Shown here: piece by piece, positions 1 through 15,088 of the stretch
How the letters are laid out: every line of letters starts with the position of its first letter
Numbering within the stretch: the stretch's first letter is position 1
NCBI RefSeq assembly: GCF_008064635.1
Contig: NZ_VRYZ01000006.1
Location: 62,001 to 126,000 of the forward strand
DNA: 64,000 nt
Reading direction: 5' to 3'
Source of the DNA: Parahaliea aestuarii
GTDB taxonomy: Bacteria; Pseudomonadota; Gammaproteobacteria; Pseudomonadales; Halieaceae
The notes under the pieces: generated by a model
Told to the model about the DNA's origin: nothing
The model's database searches: none
The model's input: only the letters and a program-made list of their open reading frames with translations
Made by a program: the position numbers and the translations under genes

Positions 1-80
1 GCTGTGATCGAACAACTGAGCGGCGTCTCCATCGCCAGCGCCACCGGCGCCGCCGACACCAAACAATCCGGGACGACACC

Positions 81-84
<4 letters not shown>
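1..84 (+). CDS. C-terminus of TolC-family outer-membrane efflux protein (CzcC-like), partial
   Basis: An open frame enters from the left edge and ends with TGA at 82-84. Only 27 codons are visible. The segment AVIEQLSGVSI resembles the end of the last helical repeat in CzcC/TolC-type outer-membrane factors. Its stop overlaps the next ATG (ATGA at 81-84), so the two genes are translationally coupled. Identity is inferred mainly from the adaptor and RND pump genes that follow, which in czc operons lie directly after czcC. Confidence 0.6.
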
Positions 85-4659
<4,575 letters not shown>

Positions 4660-4671
4660 AGTCTTCCCTCC

Positions 4672-5520
4672 TCAGTGGGCCAGGTGGGCCCCGGCCGGCT
4701 CCAGGCTACCGATGCCGTAGGCCAGTGCAATCCCGGCGATAAAGGCCAGGGTCAGCTTGAGCCGGTCATGGCTGTGAAAGTGGACTTCCGGCAACAGGTC
4801 GCTCAGGGCGATACAAATGAAGGCCCCGGCGGAAAAGGCCAGGGCAATGGCGACGCCGTGGTGACGCGCCTCACCCAGCACGTCCACACCGAAATAGAAC
4901 AGCAAGGCGCCCAGCGGGCACATCAGCGCGAACAGGACATTGGCCCGGCGCCGGGCAGCGGCACTCCAGCCGCCTGCCTCCATCACCGTGACAATGGACA
5001 TGGCGTCCAGCGGCTTGTGCAGCAGGATGGCCAGAAACACTCCGACGCCCAGCAGGCCGGCCATGCCGTGGCCACCCACCATGCCCTGCAACACCGCTCC
5101 CAGCGCCACGCCGTCGATCAGTGTGTGGACCCCCAGGCCAAGGGCGATACCCACCCAGCTGAGGCTGTGCACGGTGCCGTGGGCGTGCTCGTGGTGGTGC
5201 TCGTGGTGAACGTGCTCCTCGTGGCTGAAATCGTGCTGGTGGAAGTGGAACATGCGCAGCAGCAGCAGCATGGTGATCAGGCCGATCATCACCCACCACA
5301 CCGACACATCGGCCGCGTGGGCCCCGCCCAGCAGCGCCATGCTGTGGGGCAGCAGGTGGTAGAAGGCGACCCCCAGCATCAAGCCGGAAACAAAACTCAT
5401 GATGAGCTGGGTGCGGGTATGGGTCATGCGCACCCAGTTGGGCAGCAGGCCGCCCAGCAGGGAAAAGCCGGCGATGGCGAGACAGTACAGACTGAGCAGC
5501 AGTGTGGGTGACACCGACAT
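4672..5520 (-). CDS. ZIP family divalent-metal transporter
   Basis: The 282-residue product has about eight TM helices and a histidine-rich cytoplasmic loop between TM3 and TM4 (HFHQHDFSHEEHVHHEHHHE). It carries the ZIP metal-site helices HTLIDGVALG and HKPLDAM. The start at MSVSPTLLL is preferred: the 35 codons upstream encode no helix typical of the family, and the next TM segment begins right after this methionine. Family knowledge predicts Zn or related metal movement into the cytoplasm. It sits next to the Czc efflux operon, so uptake and export genes for the same metals are neighbours. Confidence 0.88.
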   Translation of the reverse strand: MSVSPTLLLSLYCLAIAGFSLLGGLLPNWVRMTHTRTQLIMSFVSGLMLGVAFYHLLPHSMALLGGAHAADVSVWWVMIGLITMLLLLRMFHFHQHDFSHEEHVHHEHHHEHAHGTVHSLSWVGIALGLGVHTLIDGVALGAVLQGMVGGHGMAGLLGVGVFLAILLHKPLDAMSIVTVMEAGGWSAAARRRANVLFALMCPLGALLFYFGVDVLGEARHHGVAIALAFSAGAFICIALSDLLPEVHFHSHDRLKLTLAFIAGIALAYGIGSLEPAGAHLAH

Positions 5521-5683
5521 GAGGTTTCCGCAGCGTTGGGGCAAGCGCGCGATTATTCCATATTTGCCGCCCGCCTGTAATGCAGACATGACCGCGGCGG
5601 CCAGCAGGCTGAGCCGAGATGCCATTGACAGCCAGACTAACGGTCATTAGTTTGGACGAATAATACCCAATCGGAGCCACACC

Positions 5684-7225
5684 ATGGCCATCTACGAGCC
5701 CATCGAATCCAGCGATTCCCGCCGCCACCTGCAGTTGCGCAGCCCCGTCACCCTGGAGCCGACCGGCGAGCTGGTGTGCGCCAACAGCGAGGACGTGGCC
5801 GAGGCCATTGCCCTGGCGCGCAAGGTGCAGCCGGCCTGGGCCGCCACCCCGATTCGCGAGCGGGCCAGAATCGCCGAGCGCGCCCTGCAATTGGTGCTGG
5901 AACGGCAGGATGAAATCATCGACACCGTGGTGGCGGAGACCGGCAAGGCCCGCACCGATGCCATGAGCATGGAGATTTTCTCGGTGGCGGACTCGCTGTG
6001 CTACTACGCCAAAAACGCGGAAAAATTCCTCAAGCCCCGCAAGCGCAAGGTGCACGGCATTATCGGCATCGCCAAACAGCTGCGGATTGTCTACAAGCCC
6101 CTCGGCGTGGTGGGCCTGATCACGCCCTGGAACGGGCCCTTCGTGCTGGTGATGAACCAGGCGGTGCAGGCCCTGCTGGCCGGCAACACGGTGGTAGCCA
6201 AGGGCTCTGAAGTCACTCCCTATTCCGCCAAACTGGCCGAGACCATCCTGCGCGATGCCGGGCTGCCGGAAGGTGTGCTACAGGTACTGCTGGGGGACGG
6301 CGAGACCGGCGCCGCCATCGTCCGCGGCGGGGTCGACAAGGTCTCCTTCACCGGCAGCGTCGCCACTGGCCGCAAAGTGGCCGAGGCCTGCGCCAGCCAG
6401 TTGATTCCCTGCTCCCTGGAGCTGGGTGGCAACGACGCCATGATCGTGTGCGCCGACGCCGACCTCGAGCGCGCCGCCGACGGCGCCTGGCTGGGCTCCT
6501 GCATGAACACCGGCCACTACTGCTGCGGCACCGAGCGCATCTACGTGGTGGCCTCGGTCTACGACGAGTTTCTGCGTCGGGTACTGGAGAAGGGGAAGCA
6601 GGTCAAACAGGGCAGCCAGTACGGCTGGGAAGAAGACGTGGGCGCGGTGTTCTGGGACCGGCAAATGGCCATCATCGAGGCCCACGTAGAGGACGCCCGC
6701 GCCAAGGGCGCCACCATTCACCAGGGCGGGCGCCGCAATCCGGACCTGCCCGGGCTCTACTACGAACCCACCGTGATGACCGATGTCGATCACAGCATGG
6801 ACATCATGAACCTGGAGACCTTTGGCCCCATTCTCTGCATCCAGAAGGTCGCCTCGGAAGAGGAGGCCCTGCAACTGGCCAACGACTCCGAATTCGGCCT
6901 CAACGGCAACGTGTGGACCAAAGACAAGGAAAAGGGCTACCGCCTGGCCCAGGCTATCGATACCGGCAGTTGCAGCGTCAACGACATGGCGGTGAGCTAC
7001 GGCATTCCCGCCGCCCCCTTCGGCGGGCGCAAGCAGTCGGGCGTGGGGCAGGTGAACGGCAAAAAGGGCCTGCGCGGCTACTGCCATGAGATGCCGATCG
7101 TCATCGACCGCTTCGGCGGCAAGATGCAGAACGCCTACCCCAACAGTGCCAAGAGCGCGGAGGGCATGCGCAAACTAATGGACTTCATGTGGCGCAAGAC
7201 ACCGCTGGGACGCTGGCTGAGCTGA
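5684..7225 (+). CDS. NAD(P)-dependent aldehyde dehydrogenase
   Basis: The 513-residue protein has the full aldehyde dehydrogenase fold. Visible motifs are the cofactor-site TPWNGPF, the Rossmann FTGSVATGRKVAE, the catalytic glutamate block LELGGND (about residue 250) and the nucleophile region GHYCCGTERIYV with two adjacent cysteines (about 281-282). A C-terminal ETFGPILCIQKV block is also present. GGAG lies 8 nt before the ATG. The gene stands alone and converges with proB one base away. The C-terminal 45 residues (YPNSAKSAEGMRKLMDF onward) extend beyond the core fold. The natural aldehyde cannot be read from the sequence. Confidence 0.9.
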   Translation: MAIYEPIESSDSRRHLQLRSPVTLEPTGELVCANSEDVAEAIALARKVQPAWAATPIRERARIAERALQLVLERQDEIIDTVVAETGKARTDAMSMEIFSVADSLCYYAKNAEKFLKPRKRKVHGIIGIAKQLRIVYKPLGVVGLITPWNGPFVLVMNQAVQALLAGNTVVAKGSEVTPYSAKLAETILRDAGLPEGVLQVLLGDGETGAAIVRGGVDKVSFTGSVATGRKVAEACASQLIPCSLELGGNDAMIVCADADLERAADGAWLGSCMNTGHYCCGTERIYVVASVYDEFLRRVLEKGKQVKQGSQYGWEEDVGAVFWDRQMAIIEAHVEDARAKGATIHQGGRRNPDLPGLYYEPTVMTDVDHSMDIMNLETFGPILCIQKVASEEEALQLANDSEFGLNGNVWTKDKEKGYRLAQAIDTGSCSVNDMAVSYGIPAAPFGGRKQSGVGQVNGKKGLRGYCHEMPIVIDRFGGKMQNAYPNSAKSAEGMRKLMDFMWRKTPLGRWLS

Positions 7226-7226
7226 G

Positions 7227-8348
7227 CTAGAGCAATACCAGGTTGTCGCGGTGAATCAGTTCCTCGTCACCGCGATAGCCGAGAATGTCCGCAATCGCGC
7301 TGGACGGCTTGCCCTGCAGGCGGCGCGCCTCTTCGGCATTGTAATTCACCAGCCCGCGCGCCACTTCCCGCCCCTGGCGGTCGCGGCAGGCCACCATGTC
7401 GCCGCGCTGGAAATTGCCCTGCACCGCGACCACCCCCACCGGCAGCAGGCTGCGGCCGGATTCACGCAGGACCCGCACAGCGCCGTCGTCCAGTTCGACG
7501 CTGCCCGGCACCCGCACCATGCCCGCGAGCCACTGCTTGCGCGCATTCTGGGGCTGCTTGCCGGTGCGCAGCCAGGTGCCGACATCCTCGCCGCTGGTCG
7601 CGCGCTGGACAATGTCGGGCTCGCGACCCGATGCAATGAGGGTTTCACTGCCGGAACGGGCGGCCAGGCGCGCGGCCCGTAGCTTGGTGACCATGCCGCC
7701 ACGCCCCAGCACACCGCCCTCTCCTGCCATACCGTCCAGTTCCGGTGCGTGCACGTCGCACTGGCGCACCAGCTCGGCGGCGGGGTTGTGGCGGGGGTCG
7801 GCGTTGAATAATCCCTGCTGGTCAGTGAGCAGCAACAGGGCGTCGGCATCGATCAGGTTGGCCACCAGCGCCGCCAGGGTGTCGTTGTCACCAAAGCGGA
7901 TTTCGTCGGTGACCACGGTATCGTTCTCGTTGACGATGGGCATCACACCCAGTTGCAGCAGGGTGGTCAGGGTGCCGCGGGCGTTCAGGTAGCGGTCGCG
8001 GGCGATCACGTCGTCGTGCCCCAGCAGGATCTGGGCGGTGGCAATGCCATAGCGGTTAAAGGCGTTTTCATAGCTCTGCACCAGCACCGACTGGCCCACC
8101 GCGGCGGCGGCCTGCAGATCGTGCAGGGCGGAGGGGCGACTCGACCAGCCCAGGCGCACAATGCCGGCGGCCACCGCGCCGCTGGATACCAGCACCACCT
8201 CGCAACCGCGCTGGCGCAGGGCGGCGAGCTGATCCACCAGCGAGCCGATCACCTCCTGGTCCAGCCCGCGGCCGTCATTGGTGAGCAGGGCGCTGCCCAC
8301 CTTTACTACCCAGCGCCGCGCCCCGGCGACTTCACTGCGCTCACTCAC
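7227..8348 (-). CDS. proB: Glutamate 5-kinase
   Basis: ProB phosphorylates glutamate in the first step of proline synthesis. The 373-residue protein starts [14 protein letters not shown] and has the amino-acid-kinase core ([34 protein letters not shown]). A C-terminal PUA domain begins at about residue 280, as in E. coli ProB. The frame is open further upstream, but those codons encode low-complexity Asn/Asp/Thr sequence. I chose GTG at 8348, which has a purine-rich AGGGACAGGGG upstream and gives the family length. It lies 67 nt after obgE in the same orientation, the usual rplU-rpmA-obgE-proB order. Confidence 0.95.
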   Translation of the reverse strand: MSERSEVAGARRWVVKVGSALLTNDGRGLDQEVIGSLVDQLAALRQRGCEVVLVSSGAVAAGIVRLGWSSRPSALHDLQAAAAVGQSVLVQSYENAFNRYGIATAQILLGHDDVIARDRYLNARGTLTTLLQLGVMPIVNENDTVVTDEIRFGDNDTLAALVANLIDADALLLLTDQQGLFNADPRHNPAAELVRQCDVHAPELDGMAGEGGVLGRGGMVTKLRAARLAARSGSETLIASGREPDIVQRATSGEDVGTWLRTGKQPQNARKQWLAGMVRVPGSVELDDGAVRVLRESGRSLLPVGVVAVQGNFQRGDMVACRDRQGREVARGLVNYNAEEARRLQGKPSSAIADILGYRGDEELIHRDNLVLL

Positions 8349-8415
8349 GCCCCTGTCCCTGTCGTTGTTGCCATTGTCATTGTTGTCGTTTGCTGTTCCG
8401 GCGCGGCCATCCTGC

Positions 8416-10034
<1,619 letters not shown>

Positions 10035-10090
10035 CGGGCGGCGAAGTCCCCGTACCACTAAGCCTGGCCAGCCAAGGCTCAAAAGCAGGC

Positions 10091-10120
10091 AAAAAAAAGC
10101 CCCGTCATCTGACGAGGCTT
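10091..10120 (-). terminator. Rho-independent terminator after rpmA
   Basis: On the minus strand a 9-bp stem (AGCCTCGTC / GACGGGGCT, one T-G pair) with an AGAT loop is followed by a run of eight T. It sits about 26 nt beyond the rpmA stop and should end the rplU-rpmA transcript. Confidence 0.9.
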
Positions 10121-10145
10121 TCGTTCAGTTCTTGCGAACCGTCGC

Positions 10146-10403
10146 TCAGGCGCTCACCACCTGAACAAACTTGCGATTTTTCGGGCCCTTGACCACAAAC
10201 TCGACCCTGCCCTCGGAAGTCGCAAACAGAGTGTGGTCCTTGCCGATGCGAACATTGTCGCCCGCGTGGAAGCGCGTACCGCGCTGACGCACGATAATGT
10301 TGCCCGCTTTTACCACTTCACCGCCAAAACGCTTCACGCCAAGGCGTTTACTTTCCGAATCGCGGCCGTTACGCGTACTACCGCCAGCTTTCTTGTGTGC
10401 CAT
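10146..10403 (-). CDS. rpmA: 50S ribosomal protein L27
   Basis: The 85-residue protein begins [20 protein letters not shown], the highly conserved L27 N-terminus that reaches toward the peptidyl-transferase centre. [13 protein letters not shown] and the normal length support the call. No N-terminal cleavage extension (as found in Firmicutes) is present. It lies 15 nt after rplU and is followed by a strong terminator. Confidence 0.98.
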   Translation of the reverse strand: MAHKKAGGSTRNGRDSESKRLGVKRFGGEVVKAGNIIVRQRGTRFHAGDNVRIGKDHTLFATSEGRVEFVVKGPKNRKFVQVVSA

Positions 10404-10418
10404 AGTCGATAAGCTCCT

Positions 10419-10727
10419 TTAGCCGTTAATACCGGTGATCTTCACCTCGGTGTACCACTGGCGGTGGCCAGTTTCCTTCCGATGGTGCTTGCGACGGTTG
10501 AATTTGACGATCTTCACCTTGTCGTGACGGCCGTGGCTGACCACTTCGGCAGTGACCTTGCCGCCCGCCACCAGCGGGGTGCCGATTTTCACATCGTCGC
10601 CGCCGATCATCAGAACCCGGTCGAATTCCACGGCTTCACCCGTGGCCACTTCCAGTTTCTCGAGTTTGAGGGTCTCGCCCTCAACTACGCGGTGCTGCTT
10701 GCCACCGCTTTCAATTACTGCGTACAT
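10419..10727 (-). CDS. rplU: 50S ribosomal protein L21
   Basis: The 102-residue protein starts [14 protein letters not shown] and contains the L21 signature [16 protein letters not shown] near the C-terminus. A good ribosome-binding site (ACGGAG) lies 7 nt before the ATG. It is the first gene of the rplU-rpmA unit. The 128-nt leader has a terminator-like hairpin, described separately. Confidence 0.98.
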   Translation of the reverse strand: MYAVIESGGKQHRVVEGETLKLEKLEVATGEAVEFDRVLMIGGDDVKIGTPLVAGGKVTAEVVSHGRHDKVKIVKFNRRKHHRKETGHRQWYTEVKITGING

Positions 10728-10762
10728 TGCGCGCTCCGTTCAATTAGCCTGCTCGCGGTTGC

Positions 10763-10785
10763 AAAAAACCCTTGTAAATCAAGGG
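10763..10785 (-). terminator. Terminator-like hairpin in the rplU leader (candidate attenuator)
   Basis: In the rplU transcript a stem CCCTTG-ATTTA-CAAGGG is followed directly by six T. It lies 36 nt upstream of the rplU ATG and downstream of the predicted promoter at 10862-10890, so it is inside the leader. L21 operons in other bacteria have autoregulatory leaders, so transcriptional attenuation is plausible but not shown. Confidence 0.6.
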
Positions 10786-10861
10786 GGCAGAGCCAGGCAC
10801 AAACAGTTGAAATAACACCCGGAACGGCCACAAGGGCCCGGGACAGGTGCAGAGGGCGGCG

Positions 10862-10890
10862 ATTCTACTGAAAACACCCCCACTGGGCAA
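10862..10890 (-). promoter_or_regulatory. Sigma70-type promoter for rplU-rpmA
   Basis: On the minus strand TTGCCC is followed, after exactly 17 nt, by TAGAAT. This predicts a transcript start about 128 nt before rplU. No other good pair was seen nearer to the gene. Confidence 0.65.
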
Positions 10891-10940
10891 GGACTGTTTA
10901 CCTTAGTCGCACTGCGGCTTGCCTGCCCCGGCCACCGCCT

Positions 10941-10969
10941 TGACAGCCCCAGGGGGGCACCCTAGCATC
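10941..10969 (+). promoter_or_regulatory. Sigma70-type promoter for ispB
   Basis: A perfect -35 TTGACA is followed after 17 nt by TAGCAT. The predicted start lies about 18 nt before the ispB ATG, giving a very short leader. Confidence 0.6.
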
Positions 10970-10993
10970 CGGCATTTTCCAGGGCACCCTTCC

Positions 10994-11956
10994 ATGCAGC
11001 AAATCCGCGCCAGCGTTGCCGATGAATTCGAGGCGGTGAATCGCCTGATCGTCGAACAGCTTCACTCCGACGTCGATATGGTGGAAAACGTTGGCCACTA
11101 TATCGTCGACGCTGGCGGCAAGCGCCTGCGCCCGCTGCTGGCCCTGCTGTGCGGCGCGGCACTGGGAGGCTGCACTGAGCGCCACATCGCCTTCGCCGCG
11201 ATAATCGAATTCATTCACACCGCCACGCTGCTGCACGACGATGTGGTGGATATTTCCACCCTGCGCCGGGGGCGTCCCACCGCCAACGCCGAATTCGGCA
11301 ATGCCCCCAGCGTGCTGGTGGGCGACTTCCTCTATACCCGCGCCTTCCAGTTGATGGTGACGCTGGAGGACATGGACATCCTGCGCCACATGGCCGACAC
11401 CACCAATACCATCGCCGAAGGCGAGGTGCTGCAACTGGTGCGTGCCGGCAACCCGGATACCACGGAGGCGGATTACCTCGAAGTTATTACCCGCAAGACG
11501 GCCATCCTGTTCGCCGCGGCCTGTTACGGCGCCGCCGCCCTCTCCGGGCAGCCGGAACAGGAGCGCCAGCGGCTGGCGGATTACGGCCTGAACCTGGGCA
11601 TCGCCTTCCAGATGATCGACGATGTGCTGGACTACGAGGGCGACCCGGCGACCATGGGCAAGAATGTCGGCGACGATCTTACCGAGGGCAAGGTGACCCT
11701 GCCGTTGATCCACGTCATGGAAAACGGGACTCAGGAAGAGCGCACACTGGTGCGGGAGGCCATCGCCAGCAAGTCCGCGGGGCGGCTGGCAGACGTCGTT
11801 GCCGCCGTGCAGCGCTGCGGCAGCTGTGACTTCACCCGGGAACAGGCCCGGCGCTACCACGACCAGGCGCTGGGCTGCCTGCAGGGCATTCCATCGGGAC
11901 CGGCACGGGAAGCCCTGCTGGCGATAACCGCCCTGTCAATCCAGCGGGACCACTGA
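10994..11956 (+). CDS. ispB: Octaprenyl/polyprenyl diphosphate synthase
   Basis: The 320-residue trans-prenyltransferase has both aspartate-rich motifs: the first in LLHDDVVD and the second in MIDDVLDYEGD. GGKRLRPLLALL, near the N-terminus, binds IPP. Length and the start MQQIRASVADEFEAVN match IspB, which makes the ubiquinone/menaquinone side chain. I chose the ATG at 10994 over upstream codons because the preceding residues are Pro/Gly-rich and overlap the promoter. Its divergent position from rplU is the usual gammaproteobacterial arrangement. Confidence 0.95.
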   Translation: MQQIRASVADEFEAVNRLIVEQLHSDVDMVENVGHYIVDAGGKRLRPLLALLCGAALGGCTERHIAFAAIIEFIHTATLLHDDVVDISTLRRGRPTANAEFGNAPSVLVGDFLYTRAFQLMVTLEDMDILRHMADTTNTIAEGEVLQLVRAGNPDTTEADYLEVITRKTAILFAAACYGAAALSGQPEQERQRLADYGLNLGIAFQMIDDVLDYEGDPATMGKNVGDDLTEGKVTLPLIHVMENGTQEERTLVREAIASKSAGRLADVVAAVQRCGSCDFTREQARRYHDQALGCLQGIPSGPAREALLAITALSIQRDH

Positions 11957-11995
11957 CTCACCTGCCTTCGCAGGCGACGGTGACAACGTTGTCTC

Positions 11996-12025
11996 TTTAC
12001 AGATAGCAGCACGGCTTTCTATACT
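11996..12025 (+). promoter_or_regulatory. Sigma70-type promoter for pgi
   Basis: TTTACA (5/6 to consensus) and TATACT (5/6) are separated by 18 nt, about 30 nt upstream of the pgi ATG. Confidence 0.55.
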
Positions 12026-12054
12026 CACGGGCTTTCTCCAGCCCGGGAAAGCCC

Positions 12055-13692
12055 ATGACATCCTCACCTCTCTTGACCGACCTGCCCGCCTTCGGCGAAC
12101 TGCAGGCGCTCGCGTCCGACCTGAAGTCCACCAGCATCCAGGCCCTGTTCGAGCGGGAAGGGAACCGCGCCGAAGCCTTTGTCGCCCAGGCCGCCGGCCT
12201 GCGACTGGACTACTCCAAGCACTTGCTGGACGGGGCAGCCCGGGCCAGGTTACTGGAACTGGGCGAGCAGGCGCAGCTGCCCCGCAAAGCCCAGGCCCTG
12301 CTCGGCGGCGCCGAGGTCAACAACACCGAGGGCCGCCCGGCGTTGCACAGCCTGCTGCGCGCCAGCAGCGCACCGGGGCTGGAAGACAAGTTCGCCGAGG
12401 TGGTGGAAGCCCGCGCGCAAATGCGCCACTGGGCCGGACGCATCAACAGCGGCGAGCAGCGGGGCTTTTCCGGTGCGGCCATTACCGATGTGGTGAATAT
12501 CGGCATCGGCGGTTCAGATCTCGGGCCGCGCCTGGTAACCGACGCGCTCAAGCCCTTTCAGGGCGACATCAACTGCCACTATGTAGCCAATGTGGATCCG
12601 GCCGACCTACAGGACACGCTGCTGGACCTCGACCCGGCCACGACCCTTTTTATCATCTGCTCCAAGTCCTTCCGCACCGAAGAAACCCTGACCAACGGCC
12701 TGGCGGCCCGCGCCTGGCTGATCAATGCCGGCGCGGAGGTCTCCGATCTCGACAAGCACTTCCTCGCCATTACCAGCAACCTGGCGGCCGCGGCCGAATT
12801 CGGCGTTTCCGGCGACAACTGCCTGCCGATGTGGGACTGGGTGGGGGGGCGCTACTCGGTGTGGTCGGCAGTGGGCCTGTCCTGCGCCATCGCCCTGGGT
12901 TGGGAGCACTTCGAACAGTTCCTCGACGGCGCTGCCGCCATGGACGCCCACTTTGCCAGCGCGCCGGTGGCAGACAACCTGCCCATGCTGATGAGTCTGC
13001 TGGAAGTGTGGTATTGCAACGGCTTCGGCGCCGGCAACCACGTGGTACTGCCCTACGACCAGGGCCTGGCCAGGCTGCCGGACTTCCTGCAGCAGCTCAC
13101 CATGGAAAGCAACGGCAAGCGCGTGGCCGCCGACGGCAGCGCCCTGGACTACGACACCGGCCCGGTGCTGTGGGGCAGCGCCGGCACCATGGGCCAGCAC
13201 TCCTTCCACCAGCTATTGCACCAGGGTACCCGCCTGTGCCCGGTGGACTTTATCCTGCCGCTGACCACCCACACCGGCATGGCTGAACAGCACCAGCGCC
13301 TGGTGGCCAATGGCCTGGCCCAGAGCCGCGCCCTGCTGGTCGGCCGCACGCCGGACGAAGCCCGGGAATCCCTGCTGGCGCGCGGACTGGATGCGGCAGA
13401 GGCAGAACGCCTCGCACCGCATCTGGCCATGCCCGGCAACCGCCCCAACAGTGTCATCAGTTTCGCGGCCGTCACCCCCCACAGCCTCGGCGCACTGATC
13501 GCACTGTACGAGCACCGCACTTTCTGCAGCGGCCAGCTGTGGGGCATCAATTCCTTCGACCAGTGGGGCGTGGAGCTGGGCAAGGAAATCGGCGTGGATA
13601 TTTTCCAGCGCATGGCTGGCGAAGCGCGCACCGCGCCGCTGGATCCGGCCACCGAGGCACTCCTTGCCCAGTGGCGCCAATACCGGGACTGA
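12055..13692 (+). CDS. pgi: Glucose-6-phosphate isomerase
   Basis: The 545-residue enzyme interconverts glucose-6-phosphate and fructose-6-phosphate. PGI signatures are present: VNIGIGGSDLGPRL, ICSKSFRTEETLTN (phosphate binding), the DWVGGRYSVWSAVG block and GQLWGINSFDQWGVELGK near the end. ESNGK and the catalytic histidine region QHSFHQLLHQGT can also be read. The gene has a GGGAAAG ribosome-binding site and its own promoter. It converges with the histidine kinase gene 16 nt downstream. Confidence 0.98.
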   Translation: MTSSPLLTDLPAFGELQALASDLKSTSIQALFEREGNRAEAFVAQAAGLRLDYSKHLLDGAARARLLELGEQAQLPRKAQALLGGAEVNNTEGRPALHSLLRASSAPGLEDKFAEVVEARAQMRHWAGRINSGEQRGFSGAAITDVVNIGIGGSDLGPRLVTDALKPFQGDINCHYVANVDPADLQDTLLDLDPATTLFIICSKSFRTEETLTNGLAARAWLINAGAEVSDLDKHFLAITSNLAAAAEFGVSGDNCLPMWDWVGGRYSVWSAVGLSCAIALGWEHFEQFLDGAAAMDAHFASAPVADNLPMLMSLLEVWYCNGFGAGNHVVLPYDQGLARLPDFLQQLTMESNGKRVAADGSALDYDTGPVLWGSAGTMGQHSFHQLLHQGTRLCPVDFILPLTTHTGMAEQHQRLVANGLAQSRALLVGRTPDEARESLLARGLDAAEAERLAPHLAMPGNRPNSVISFAAVTPHSLGALIALYEHRTFCSGQLWGINSFDQWGVELGKEIGVDIFQRMAGEARTAPLDPATEALLAQWRQYRD

Positions 13693-13708
13693 GCTGGCCT
13701 GCCCCGAC

Positions 13709-15088
13709 TCAGCTGGCCATCGCCGGAAAGACCACTACCAGCCGCGCGCCGGTAGCGCGCACGGGCGCCACAACATCGACCGCGGCGCCGTGCGCCAGGG
13801 CAATCTCGCGCACAATCGGCAGTCCCAGGCCACAGCCCTCCGGGTTTGTGGCATCGCAGCGATAGAAGCGCTCAAACAGTCGCGGCCAGTGCCTCTGCGC
13901 AATGCCCGGCCCGTTATCCTCGACGATCAGAATCACTTCGCTGCCGACGATTTCCAGTGTCACCCAGACCGTACCGCCAATGTGCACATAGCGCGCGGCG
14001 TTCTCGAACAGGTTCCAGCACATCTCGCGCAGGAGCATATACTCCCCCAGCACTTCAACCACCTGCGGCGGCAGTTCCAGTTCGACCCTGACATCCCGAC
14101 TCAGCAACAGACTGTGCAGGTTTTCAACTACGTCGTTGACCACTTCTGTAAGGTCCACTGGCTCCACCTGCAAGCCACGCCCGACCGCCGCCTCGGCGCG
14201 GGCAAGCTTCATCAACTGGGCATTGACATGGGCCATCCGGTCAGCGGCCCGCGAGGTGGCGTCCAGGGCCGAGTGAACAGACGCCAGGTCGTCTTCCCGC
14301 AGGGCGAGTTGCGCCTGTAGCTTGATACCTGCCAGCGGTGTTTTCATCTGGTGGGATATATTGCCAACGAACTGTTCGCGGGAATCGATCGCCGCCTCCA
14401 GTTGTCGCAGCAGCAGGTTGGTATTCTCGACGATCAATTCCACTTCCTCGGGAGCCGCATGCACCTCTATCGGTGTCAGGTCGCGGGAAGAGCGTCGGGC
14501 CAGTTCCCGCCTCAACACCAGCAGAGGACGAATGCCGCGCTGGACGGCCACGCCCACCACAAACAGAGCGGCGATGAAAAACAGCAGCTTGGAACCCAGC
14601 ACCTCTGCCAGCAGAGTTTCCACCAGGGGCGTACGCTTGTTGAGGGTTTCAGCAACGCTAATGATCGCCGCTTCGCCCGCGCCAAGATCAGTCAGCACGC
14701 TGACACTTCTCACCCGACTGCCGTCGATATGGGTATCGGTGAAGAACGGACCAGCGCGCAGTTGTTCATTATCCAGCGCCAGCCAGGCCTGCGGCCGGCC
14801 GGCCAGGTATTCGCCATTGAGCCTGGCGACATGGAAGTAAACACTGTCGAACTCGTCCCATTCGAACATCTCGATGGCGGTAGGCTCTGCCCTGAAACGG
14901 ATTTCACCGTCGTCACGCTGTACTTCGTGGGCAAGAGAGTAGGCGGAATCCAGCAACCAGCGATCAAATATCTGGTTTGCCGTGTGCAGGCCGATGGCAT
15001 AGGAAACAAGCGTTTCCACCAGCAGCAGCAGAAACAGCGGACCACCGACCAGTAGCAGCAGCTGGGCCCGCAGGCCGAGCCTGGGCAT
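13709..15088 (-). CDS. Two-component sensor histidine kinase (TctE/QseC-like)
   Basis: The 459-residue protein has a first TM helix at about residues 8-32, a periplasmic sensor domain of about 130 residues that resembles the 2CSK_N type, and a second TM at about 166-187. A HAMP-like linker, the H-box NISHQMKTPLAG (His about 246) and the ATP-binding N/G boxes (NLFENAARYV, VEDNGPGI, GCGLGLPIV) follow. Its ATG overlaps the regulator's stop (TGATG at 15088). It is divergent from the SulP transporter, as tctDE is often next to transport genes, so control of that transporter is a reasonable inference. The ligand is unknown. Confidence 0.9.
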   Translation of the reverse strand: MPRLGLRAQLLLLVGGPLFLLLLVETLVSYAIGLHTANQIFDRWLLDSAYSLAHEVQRDDGEIRFRAEPTAIEMFEWDEFDSVYFHVARLNGEYLAGRPQAWLALDNEQLRAGPFFTDTHIDGSRVRSVSVLTDLGAGEAAIISVAETLNKRTPLVETLLAEVLGSKLLFFIAALFVVGVAVQRGIRPLLVLRRELARRSSRDLTPIEVHAAPEEVELIVENTNLLLRQLEAAIDSREQFVGNISHQMKTPLAGIKLQAQLALREDDLASVHSALDATSRAADRMAHVNAQLMKLARAEAAVGRGLQVEPVDLTEVVNDVVENLHSLLLSRDVRVELELPPQVVEVLGEYMLLREMCWNLFENAARYVHIGGTVWVTLEIVGSEVILIVEDNGPGIAQRHWPRLFERFYRCDATNPEGCGLGLPIVREIALAHGAAVDVVAPVRATGARLVVVFPAMAS

